16,966 bases of DNA from Fragilaria radians. Its lineage: Eukaryota; Bacillariophyta; Fragilariophyceae; Fragilariales; Fragilariaceae. The position numbers and the translations under genes were made by a program. Within the stretch, counting starts at the first letter, position 1. Each line of letters begins with the position of its first letter. The notes beneath the pieces are model-generated. The model did not search any database. It had not been told where the DNA came from and saw only the letters and a program-made list of their open reading frames with translations. Positions 9,696 through 16,966 of this stretch are shown piece after piece. The stretch is from the NCBI GenBank assembly GCA_900642245.1, contig CAAAJI010000412.1, forward strand, positions 26,982 through 43,947, written 5' to 3'.

Positions 9696-10079
9696 ACACG
9701 ATATAGATGCTGACACATCTCCACTTTAGACACTGTATCCAGAGGTCTATACCTCTTATACAACTCTCTGACCACTAAATGGGCTTCTCCATCTGGCCAA
9801 TTTTCCGTACAGGCAGCATAAAAAATGTTCATGGCCTTATCTGTGGTAAATGCAATGGAAAAAGTGCCATTGCTAACTCATTTTTACTCACAGGTAAGCG
9901 TGCCAACTTGCCTTTTTTGTCTTGCTCATCAATCTCACTCACCTCTTTTTCAGGTAAGTTGTCGTCCCTCTCTTCTTTCAAAATGCTCTTGATGCGTGCT
10001 TTTGTGGCATACGCAGAGAACGTTTTCCACCAGGTTGGAAAGTTCTGGATGTGACCGCCAAAAGTTAGAATCCGAAGTA
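9696..10079 (-). pseudogene. Element B' gag N-terminal half
   Basis: This is the N-terminal capsid part of gag on the - strand. The frame is open from the LTR edge and reads FGGHIQNFPTWWKTFSAYATK (about 10062-10000), then an acidic stretch, the typical start of diatom copia gag (FPxWWxKFxAYA). A frameshift near 9865-9875 moves it to the next frame, which reads SIAFTTDKAMNIFYAACTENW and then HLVVRELYKRYRPLDTVSKVEM, until homology ends near 9696 at the inversion joint. No ATG is seen between the LTR and the first conserved residues; an ATA lies at the LTR boundary, so the start codon may have been lost. Confidence 0.82.
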
Positions 10080-10338
10080 TTTTTGCTTACTCTAACAATT
10101 TACTAATAACAATTAGAAGCTTGGCTTATCAAATTATGATTATAATTAGTTGTTTCCAAACTTAGATTTCATGATTGAAAGCTTTATTGTTGAGTCGACC
10201 TTTGTCGATGTTCATACATGTATTCATTCACATTTTTTACTACATTCACTACCTAAAACGTCTTATTGCGTCATCGCTCGTCATCCAGTGTCACTCTTGA
10301 TCACTTCAAATCCACTCATTTTCTGAATTGACTCGACA
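10080..10338 (-). repeat. 5' LTR of element B'
   Basis: This is the full-length partner of 5639-5895. Its outer end on the + strand reads GACTCGACA. Its inner end reads TTTTTGCTTAC where the other copy has TGTTTGCTTAC, so the inner CA (as read on the - strand) has mutated. Differences from the other LTR are mostly single bases. Confidence 0.91.
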
Positions 10339-10343
10339 TCAAC
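10339..10343. repeat. Target site duplication, right copy (TCAAC)
   Basis: It is identical to 5634-5638 and immediately outside the right LTR of element B'. Confidence 0.88.
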
Positions 10344-11036
10344 ACAACCTTTTGAAATCCATTCACGATACATTGGCTTCTACAATGAGTAGATTGTTGC
10401 AAGAGCAATTGTAGTTTCTTTGCTTCCTCCTAGTGCTACTCATTTGATACAACCTCTAACAATTTTGAAAAGAAGTGGAGGAAGACACTAGATTGCAATA
10501 ACCAGTTGTTGGCTCAAACGCAATGAATGAGCTTTCAATTTTGCAGCAGTGTAGCCCCAGTAATTATAGCATCTAGGTAGAAATTAGGACATTAATTGAG
10601 CTCTAGGAAAAAAATTATCATTTTTGACAATTCGAAATAAAATAAGTACATATAGGAAATGCACTTATGATGAATGAATGTGAAAATTAACCATCACAAC
10701 TCAAGGCATTAATCCACAGCACGTCACTGTTCCAAGTACATATCCTAAGCCAGAGCAGTCAAAAGTAAAATATTTACTATTGTGAATTCACTCTTAATAG
10801 CCATGATCAGAAAATCAAATGGTCCAAAAGTCCACACCAATCATGGCCTCTCTTAATGTTTTTATTGTCATTAATTTGCAAACTTTGTTATGGCTAAACA
10901 AAAAAGATAGGCTTCAAGATGTCTACATAAATTGAATAAATCCTATGCGAAAAAAGATCTTCTGATTTCCAAGATAAAATAGTAAAGCAGTGAATTGAAA
11001 TCAGAACAATCGTTGATGTTGCGGCAAACAGACTAA
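10344..11036. other. Gene-free AT-rich stretch right of element B'
   Basis: No open frame of useful length, RNA gene or element homology is seen. Before B' inserted, this sequence was contiguous with 5638 and the end of element B, so its left end may hold the remainder of the element B LTR or its old flank. Confidence 0.5.
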
Positions 11037-11040
11037 ATTT

Positions 11041-11590
11041 TTAGAACATGTTCAAGCTTTTCTTAAAACTGAAAGCCATTTTTTCTATTCAAGATTCAAA
11101 TCAATTCTGGAATAACCCAGCGTCACAAAGACTCAACAGTTATATTGAAAAGACTTACACATCTATAAATTGTTAAAAAAATGAAGACTTACCAAAGACT
11201 TACAAATTAAAGAATTGTTATAAAAGCAAAGACTTACAAATTACAGAATTGCTATAAAAGCAAAGACTTACATATCAAAGAATTGTTATAAAAGCTAAGA
11301 CTTACAAATGAAAGAAATTTTATAGGCTTATTTTTCAGAATATGTTCAACCTTTGCTAAAAACTGAAATCCATTTATTTATTCAAGATTCAAATCCATTC
11401 TGGAATAAACCAGCGTCACAAAGACTCAACAGTAATATCGAAAAGACTTATAAATCAACGAATTGTTAAAAAAGAAAAGACTTACAAATCAAAGAATTGT
11501 TATAGAGGCAAACACTTTCAAATTAAAGACTTGTTAGAAAAGTTAACACATACAAATCAAAGAAATTTATGAAAGCAAAGATTTTTATTA
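11041..11590. repeat. Nested tandem repeat: about 34-bp units inside two copies of about 293 bp
   Basis: Small unit: a GACTTAC-containing motif of roughly AAGACTTACAAATCAAAG plus AATTGTTATAAAAGCA recurs at 33-34 bp spacing (GACTTAC or variants at 11198, 11231, 11265, 11299, 11445, 11479, 11513, 11547, 11580). Large unit: a non-repeated leader beginning GAACATGTTCAAG at 11044 recurs as GAATATGTTCAAC at 11338, and CGTCACAAAGACTCAACAG recurs at 11121 and 11413, an offset of 292-294 bp. Each large unit is thus a leader of about 110 bp followed by a run of small units. The array lies about 190 bp beyond the stop codon of the LRR gene. Confidence 0.85.
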
Positions 11591-11777
11591 CTACAAAGAA
11601 AGCACGCTTTTCCTGGCTAAGGTTAAAAGGAATGACAATGAATTCTTGGTAAAAGCTGAAAATGACTAAATAAGATGCCTAAAGTCCTAAAGATATTTTG
11701 ATGAATATACCAATTATATATTTTTCCAGAATGTGTAGTCAGCTTTGATGTAACTGTCTTCTGAGTATTATGATCAT

Positions 11778-13659
11778 TCAAAAGCAAACTTTGGTTTCGC
11801 GGCTGCAACACGTTGTACAGCAAGCACATGGGTTAGCTTCATTTCCGACAGGGAAACAATCTGCTAGTAGAATAATATCTTTGTTTGTGCTCTTCAAAGC
11901 ACATATTTCTGTTGGTACAGACCCAACAAGCTTATTGCTATGCAACCAAAGCAGGTCCATCGAATATAAGCTACCAAGCTCAGTAGGAATTGTCCCTGTC
12001 AACTGGTTGCGAGCAAGCCATAAGCCATTGATTGCTGCAAGATTACCCATTCTAGTGCTTATGGTTCCTGATAGAAAATTCGAATGTACAAACAGATAAC
12101 GCAACTTTGATAAGGAATAGAGTTCAGAAGGAATTGTTCCTTCAAGCTTATTTTCAAACACACGAAGATCAGTCATATCTGTCAAGAGACCAAGTTCACT
12201 TGGGATTGAACCAGTGAAGTAGTTCATACCAAGCCACACCTCTTGAATCTGAAGCAAATTCCCAAATTCAGTCGGAATGGTTCCGTTATACATATTTTCA
12301 CTGTGTTGGGTGAAAGCAAGGTAATCCAATTTTCCGATTTCTGTTGGGATTGGTCCTGATATCATGTTGGAGAAAGTGTGAAAACCTTTCAAATTTGTTA
12401 AAAATCCAATTTCAGAACTCAAAGTTCCTGTGAGGTAATTCTGGCCAACGTTGAGATTTTGTAGGTCTTTTGCTAAGTAGTATTCTTTGGGGATTGTTCC
12501 AGTGAGTTGATTTCCGTGAACTTCCAAATTTATCAAATGACGAGCTTTGTCAGGGGATGCATATTCGACTGGAAGAGTTCCGGTAAACTCATTAAATGCC
12601 AAAGCGATCGATCGAAGAAAGGGAAAGGCAACGAGTTCTGTGGGCAGCGTTCCTGTGATTTTTTGTCCAACTAAAAATGAAATAGGCATATAGTTATAAG
12701 GTTACGTTTTCCATGTGTGAATCGAACATTTTTACAAGCATCAACTTACGAAGGTCGATGGCGCGTGTAATGCTTAAATCATCACACAAATTACCTGCCC
12801 AATCACACTCATGCACTTTGCTAAGCCAACGATAAGATGGCTTTGGTATATACTCTACCTCTTCCTCCGCGTTGATAGTATACGTTTCAAAATCACAAAT
12901 GTCATTGCTGCTGTTAGTAAAATCAGGATTACAAGAGCGCCAGGGCAATTGGCCATTGGAGGTTGTGATGAAGTAGAATACAGCCAAAAGAAAGCGCTGT
13001 ACGAGGCTTTCATCATATTGGCTCAATTTTCGTTCATCTTCTTCCATGATCCATTTTGCTGCACGGCCATAGGGAGAATCCTCGGTAAACTGCCATTCTT
13101 GATAATCTAGGGATTGAGCAAATAGCTTGAAGTACGCACTATCCTGAAGAGATGTGGGCGCGAAGGTAGGAGCATCGTTTGGGGTAATTGCTCCTGATTG
13201 CCTTGTCAAAATGACAGAAGGAATAATAATGGCAATCAATAGCACTAGTACAACCATGGCAATTAGCATGTACCTTAAGGTTGAACCTGTCTTACAAAAT
13301 CTTTCTATTGGAATCGCATCGACAATAACATCATTACCTACAGCATCATTGTTGACTAATCGGGCACTTGTGATTGTTACAATTGTTGGGTTTTGACTAG
13401 GATGTACCTGAGGTAACGCTGTAGACTGTTCATCATCATCATTTGTTCCTCCTCCATTACCAGCAACAGAAAATGCTCCCATTTGTACATCGGTTTCCAT
13501 GATCTGGTAAGGGTCATTACTTGCGTTGCTTTCATAGTTTTGAAAGACTTGCTTGTGAACAGTTTCCTTGTCCTTCTGCTTCGACCGAAAGAAATGTTCT
13601 CTATTCGCAGTGAACGATGCTTGAACATCTCTTTCTGCAATTTGTTTTTTCTTTAGCAT
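11778..13659 (-). CDS. Single-pass membrane protein with plant-type leucine-rich repeats (two exons, 600 aa)
   Basis: This is the only apparently intact gene in the window. Exon 1 (13659-12750) and exon 2 (12670-11778) join to 601 codons including the stop. Residues 1-130 form a charged, low-complexity N-terminal tail without a signal peptide. Residues 131-152 are a strong membrane helix (MLIAMVVLVLLIAIIIPSVI), followed by a short linker with APTFAPTS. A cap region ends with WLSKVHECDWAGNLCDD (about 278-293), the pattern that precedes LRRs in plant and diatom receptors. From residue 304 there are about 11 LRRs ending in GTLP or GTIP-type motifs (NxLxGxIPxELGxL), then a Cys-rich end (CACCTTCC). 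No kinase is present. The likely topology has the LRRs outside the cytoplasm. A recognition or adhesion role is suggested by family resemblance only; the ligand is unknown. The start is the first ATG in frame. Confidence 0.87.
12671..12749 (-). other. 79-bp spliceosomal intron in the LRR gene
   Basis: On the - strand the intron starts GTAAGT and ends CATTTTTAG, with CCTTATAACTA as a possible branch region. Removing it joins GAC CTT C to TT GGA CAA and reads AIDLLGQKITGTLP, the expected entry into the first LRR. Without splicing the frame runs into a TAA within the intron. It is a phase-1 intron, and its position separates the membrane and cap module from the LRR array. Confidence 0.88.
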
Positions 13660-14139
13660 TGTATGATTGCAGATTCTTCTCTTCTTTTAACTTTAGTAAA
13701 ATTGTAAACAGCGTGTAGGATATCCGTATTGTTTCGTTCCTTTACAAATTTTAGTCGCTCTTTCTCACTCGGATAGTAAGAATAAAAATAGATTTTAGTG
13801 CAACTGTGTTTGCATGTGCGAACGGATCAAACATGTATTTGTAACTTAATGATTTTTTCTATTTTCTCTCGCAAATCCAAACCACAAGAAGAATATAAGA
13901 ATGGCAGGAAAAACAGTAAAATAAAGAAAACGCCCAAAATAAAACACATGTTTCAAAAACCGCCAAGACTATAACAACCTTTTCAGCAATCAAATTGAGG
14001 ATTTTTTCAACATATAAGACCAAATAAAGCCTTCAGCATTTCCCAAAAATTGTTCAAAAGAGAGTAAACAGGTTAGAATGAAGTATTACTGTTAAAATAC
14101 ACCTACCCAACAAGACATACCTCTGGATTTATTCAGTAT
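13660..14139. other. Upstream region of the LRR gene, no other gene seen
   Basis: This AT-rich stretch of about 480 bp must hold the promoter and 5' untranslated region of the LRR gene on the - strand. I see no clear TATA box or recognised motif, no RNA gene and no element homology. Confidence 0.45.
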
Positions 14140-14142
14140 TTA

Positions 14143-14240
14143 TGCTTGTCTGTTTGATGGGATCCTTGGTAAGGTACTAAAGGCTGAGGTACATCTTGAT
14201 CTCAAACCCATCACCAGACCTTTTTGTGCCAGAGCTTATA
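14143..14240 (+). pseudogene. Possible Ty3/gypsy scrap upstream of the RT core
   Basis: The + strand frame near 14150-14232 reads LFDGILGKVLKAEVHLDLKP, then RPFCARAY. This resembles the segment just before the RT core in Ty3/gypsy elements (LFDGTLG, then LELKPDAKPYHARAYP). The similarity ends after about 30 codons, and the rest of the frame to about 14378 does not look like RT. With no other gypsy sequence nearby it is a very small relic, or a chance likeness. Confidence 0.4.
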
Positions 14241-14369
14241 AGACCTGGCATTATTTACCAACTGGATGCTGTGATCAGGCAGAAATGGCTCATTGCTTTC
14301 TATTCTTGCAAGCTCATCCTTTGCTCAATGAAACTAATAGAACCATGGAAAAAGACCTGCTATTCATCA

Positions 14370-15105
14370 TGCTTTAGTTGCAATTGTAAACATGGCATTT
14401 TGGTGCGCAAAACAAATTTAATGACTCTTTGTATCTCCTTGTATGCCACAATTGCTTACAACATTTGCCAAGTCTGGCCTCAAATATTTGATAACGTACA
14501 AGAGCATGCCAACTCCTGATCTGTATTTGATAGCATTGCAGCATTAATCTTGTCTGTATTGTTGGGTTTTACAACCTTGAATTGCGGTGTGCCAGGGGTC
14601 CCATAATTGTAGAAAATTACAACTTCTTCTCCAAATTTATCAATTAGACATTTAATCAGATGTGGTTGCATGACATATGTAGTCTTTGTTTCTTGATTGA
14701 TCTGGATCTTGCAACTTAGGTAGTCATTGAGGTTGTCTTCATTTTTTCCATCCAAAATCACAATTTTTGAGGCAATTGATCATTTCAACAATTTTCCAAT
14801 GATAAGGTTACAACATACACAGCAACCATGATGATTCCAAATTTGGAATGTTTTATCCACAAACATGGGTCACCAGGGCTTCCCTTGAAACCACAACCAT
14901 TCAATGACAAAACAAGTTTATTGCAATATTCCCTTGCAGATTGGACAAGACCATAAATGGTTCTTTTTCAAATTAAACATTCATTTTTACTTGCTGCTAT
15001 GCCCTTTGGTATCTCCATAAAGATTGTCTCTTCAAGATCACCATGAAGAAAAGCCATTTCTATATCAATGACAGGAACATCCACACCATCTATGGTGACC
15101 CCAGA
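14370..15105 (-). pseudogene. Ty1/copia element C1: reverse transcriptase fragment, catalytic box destroyed
   Basis: This - strand fragment belongs to a third copia RT lineage. It begins with VPVIDIEMAFLHGDLEETIFM; motif A Asp is at 15064-15066. A TGA follows in the CLI*KRTIYGLVQSA segment. The YVDD box, expected near 14806-14818, reads YV then a frame break: compared with the expected codons one base is missing and a G is A, so both catalytic Asp are lost. Downstream come LNDYLSCKIQIN, MQPHLIKCLIDKFGEEV and TPGTPQFKVVKP (14761-14560). A frameshift near 14510 leads to SGVGMLLYVIKYLRPDLANVV, another to KEIQRVIKFVLRTK near 14430-14400, and homology stops by about 14370. No RNase H motif is found further left. 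Confidence 0.8.
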
Positions 15106-16025
15106 ACATCCAAGCCTTACTGTGCCTAGATTCCATGGGTTGTCTAAATACTAATGCTATTTGACAATAATTCTTCAATTCCCAAGATGTTGGAGTGTGT
15201 GATTCAAAGTCTATTTGGACACCGCTTCATAGTGTGTTCCTGAATCACCAAAGGATGATCTATGTTGTATGGGTTGTCACATAATGTGACACCAAAAGAT
15301 GCAACTGATTGGGGTTAATCAGGCTTTTCTTCATCTGATCCCCATATAACACACTGCCTGATTGAACACCAGGACAATTGTTTCTCCAGTATTAGGATCT
15401 TGTACCACAGATGCTGCCAAAACAATAGGAATGTGCTCTAAGCTGTGTTGCACAAAGTGAAATTATGATCTATTTTTTCCATTTTTGACTAAAATTGATC
15501 TCATTTGAGCCACATCACCCTCTTGTGAAGGTGTTGCGTCACTCCTTCAGGTGCATGTGCTCACTTTCTGGTAAATCTTGATTAGGATATGAGTTTATTC
15601 TCTCAAAATCCTTCTTAAAACTATCTTTATTTTTTAATCATCTTTAATATAAATAAAAGTGGATAATTAATGTCTTTTCTACCCAAATCCAGATGTGTAA
15701 ATATATAGAATATTTAGATTTTTTATACTCACTTGAACTAACAGTCTTGGACGTCTCCAACACTGGTACACAAATCTATCTCTTAGTCTAATCTATTTAT
15801 GTCAGACTGGGTATTATTCATTTCACATACAGATATTAAATCAATGTATTTCTTTTTAGTCTATACTTTAAGGTATCACAGAATGTTTCAGACCGCCTCA
15901 TATTGTTGGGAGTATGGATAAACATCACATTCCATTCCAGCAATTGACAAGGCAAGAAAATTCTTGCCTGTAACTGATGTATCAACATGAGTATCCAATT
16001 CCACTGATTCATAGTTTATTCTGTT
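15106..16025 (-). pseudogene. Ty1/copia element C2: protease region fragment, split by a solo LTR
   Basis: This - strand piece is the protease region of a copia type with the DSHADT-like active site. The part right of the LTR (16020-15887) reads VELDTHVDTSVTGKN, then MECDVYPYSQQYEAV and a TGA. The part left of the LTR continues with NIPIVLAASVVQDPNTGET and VFNQAVCY (about 15430-15350), then in another frame GDQMKKSLINPNQLHLFGV and DNPYNIDHPL (to about 15260), then IDFESHTPTSWELKNY (about 15215-15165) and DNPWNLGTVRLG (about 15140-15105). There homology switches to the element C1 reverse transcriptase. As I recall the families, this protease type and the C1 RT type belong to different copia lineages, so the two pieces were probably brought together by insertion and deletion. 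Confidence 0.72.
15434..15880. repeat. Solo LTR, 447 bp, inserted in the element C2 protease
   Basis: On the + strand it starts TGCTCTAAGC and ends GGTATCACA, giving TG...CA ends. It is flanked on both sides by GAATG (15429-15433 and 15881-15885), a 5-bp duplication. Removing the LTR plus one GAATG brings the two protease halves together in one frame. No coding sequence is recognised inside. Its length suits an LTR, and its lack of an internal region suggests recombination between the two LTRs of a former full element. Orientation is unknown. Confidence 0.75.
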
Positions 16026-16333
16026 TTATTTGTGAAGTTAAATTCATCACATGAAAAAACGAATGACTTGGCTTATGTAGTGGCTAGTTCTATTCAATGA
16101 CCAAGATATGAACCCATGCCCCACCTTTGATCTAAGTTGAATGAATGCAAAGTTATACTTTGTATATCAATTTAATTGAGAAATAGTCTCTTTGCTTCAT
16201 AAGTCTACTTCTCTTGAAAGCCAATATAAAAATTCTTCAATGCACTTGGAACAGGTATGCATAACAACATTTCCATTTAAAAATTATTTCATTATCAATC
16301 CCAATTCATCAAGAGAATAATCTAGAGAGGTTA
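16026..16333. other. Unassigned stretch between C2 and the pre-integrase scrap
   Basis: About 308 bp with no convincing reading frame or repeat. It may be decayed element sequence. Confidence 0.4.
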
Positions 16334-16515
16334 TGAATTACTTGCCATCAGTAACAACAACACATGTAATACAGCCTTATTATCTTGATTACTTACGCAA
16401 AGTCCTATTGAGAGTTGTGTGAATTTGAGTTCTTTATTGGGTAAGTGTACAGTAAATACTTGCTCATATCTTGAGTCATATGTGATTGGATGCCTCTCCT
16501 CCACTATATCTGCAA
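16334..16515 (-). pseudogene. Probable copia scrap between protease and integrase
   Basis: A - strand frame of about 60 codons reads VEERHPITYDSRYEQVFTVHLP, then ELKFTQLSIGL, before a TAA near 16334. This resembles the segment after the protease in one diatom copia lineage (VTYDS, then FxVHLP, then GLYYFD). I recognise it by pattern from memory, without a search. It would suit the same lineage as the C1 reverse transcriptase, with C2 lying between them. Confidence 0.45.
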
Positions 16516-16572
16516 AGCAAAATATGATGGTTATAACCTTTGGGTGAAACCAGACTTCTCCAAATCCTTTTA

Positions 16573-16966
16573 CTATTCCTCATAGATTTGTACGTAGTTC
16601 CCCACAATTTGTTGGTAATCACGAATGATCATTGACTTTCCAAAGAGAGTCGGAAAGAGAGAAATATCTTCATCTGATGTGGGAGCCAATGTTGGACAGT
16701 GGCTATCCGACAAAGGGAAAGATTCCCCTCCCATGACTTTTATTCCTACAAGTAATGCCAAAATGATAAGCACAAATAGCAAAATCGAAAATGCCACGTA
16801 TATACAATATCGCCATTTACAAACCAGTCCCGGAGATATCACTTAATGCGGATCACCCACGTTAGCAAGCGGTAATTCAGCGTTACCTCGATCTTGATCC
16901 AACTGTAATAATGACGGATAAGCTGTAGGTTTGCAGATCGTAGTTGCTTCTGAGACCATAGTAGTT
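16573..16966 (-). pseudogene. Partial second membrane protein of the LRR type, broken by a stop
   Basis: On the - strand a frame enters from the right edge and reads MVSEATTICKPTAY, then LPLANVGDPH. A TAA at 16843-16845 interrupts it, and the same frame then continues with VISPGLVCKWRYC and a strong membrane helix (YVAFSILLFVLIILALLVGIKV), then CPTLAPTSDEDISLFPT and IIRDYQQIVGNYVQIYEE before a TAG at 16573-16575. The plan (cytosolic tail, single helix, PT-rich linker, start of the cap) matches residues 1-190 of the LRR gene at 11778-13659, though sequence identity is low. No LRRs follow to the left, so the gene is cut short as well as interrupted. The ATG at 16959-16957 may be the start, or the gene may extend beyond the window. 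An unseen intron around the TAA cannot be excluded. Confidence 0.62.

Larger units (their letters stand above)
5639..10338 (-). mobile_element. Ty1/copia retrotransposon B', near full length, degenerate
   Basis: This 4.7-kb element lies on the - strand. It is bounded by two LTRs of about 258 bp and flanked by a perfect 5-bp duplication, so it is a genuine insertion event. The order from right to left is 5' LTR, gag, protease, integrase, RT, RNase H, polypurine tract and 3' LTR; integrase before RT defines copia. All coding regions carry stops and frameshifts, and part of gag is inverted. By eye the LTRs differ at roughly 17-18 bases plus two single-base gaps over about 257 bp, near 93% identity, so the insertion is not recent. 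Its proteins resemble element B closely enough to read both in parallel, but the LTRs do not match. Confidence 0.93.

Noticed and set aside
11152..11590. CRISPR-like array
   Set aside because: The repeats are contiguous without unique spacers, drift in sequence, and sit in a eukaryotic context.
12671..12749. Two separate LRR-related genes instead of one
   Set aside because: A GT-AG intron with good ends joins the two frames and yields the exact expected residues at the first LRR.
14196..14519. + strand open frame of 107 codons
   Set aside because: It mainly overlaps the - strand copia RT remnant and shows no domain; only the different frame at 14150-14232 gave a weak gypsy-like match.

Overview
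The window looks like nuclear DNA of a diatom or a close stramenopile relative. The evidence is the retroelement lineages (Ty1/copia elements of the CoDi-like diatom/stramenopile type), a single-pass membrane protein with a large plant-type leucine-rich-repeat (LRR) ectodomain of the kind expanded in diatoms, a short GT-AG intron, and AT-rich composition. I cannot name the species. Apart from one apparently intact LRR gene, nearly everything recognisable is decayed retrotransposon.

Layout. (1) From the left edge to about 2412, + strand: copia element A, from the integrase C-terminus to RNase H, cut off abruptly. (2) About 2413-5195, + strand: copia element B of a different family, from the pre-integrase zinc region to the end of RNase H, then a polypurine tract and the start of a 3' LTR at 5196. 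(3) 5639-10338, - strand: element B', a nearly complete copia retrotransposon related to B, with two LTRs of about 258 bp and an exact 5-bp target duplication TCAAC. Its gag carries a local inversion (9278-9689). (4) 10344-11777: no genes, but a tandem repeat of about 34 bp nested in a duplication of about 293 bp. (5) 11778-13659, - strand: a two-exon LRR gene of 600 aa. (6) 14140-16515: a mosaic of old fragments, comprising a possible Ty3/gypsy scrap, a copia RT with a destroyed YVDD box, a copia protease region from another lineage split by a 447-bp solo LTR with a 5-bp duplication, and a likely copia pre-integrase scrap. (7) 16573 to the right edge, - strand: the N-terminal part of a second LRR-type membrane protein, broken by a stop.

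Reading. Retroelements have nested, recombined and decayed around LRR receptor-like genes. No element here looks able to move on its own. The most informative observations are structural and can be checked directly: the gag inversion whose reversal rejoins both reading frames, the solo LTR whose removal rejoins a protease frame, the same -1 frame break at a T-run just before the first integrase aspartate in both B and B', and catalytic Asp-to-Asn changes that all follow a C, as expected from CpG decay. I found no clear new functional system; the interest lies in genome archaeology and in the LRR gene.
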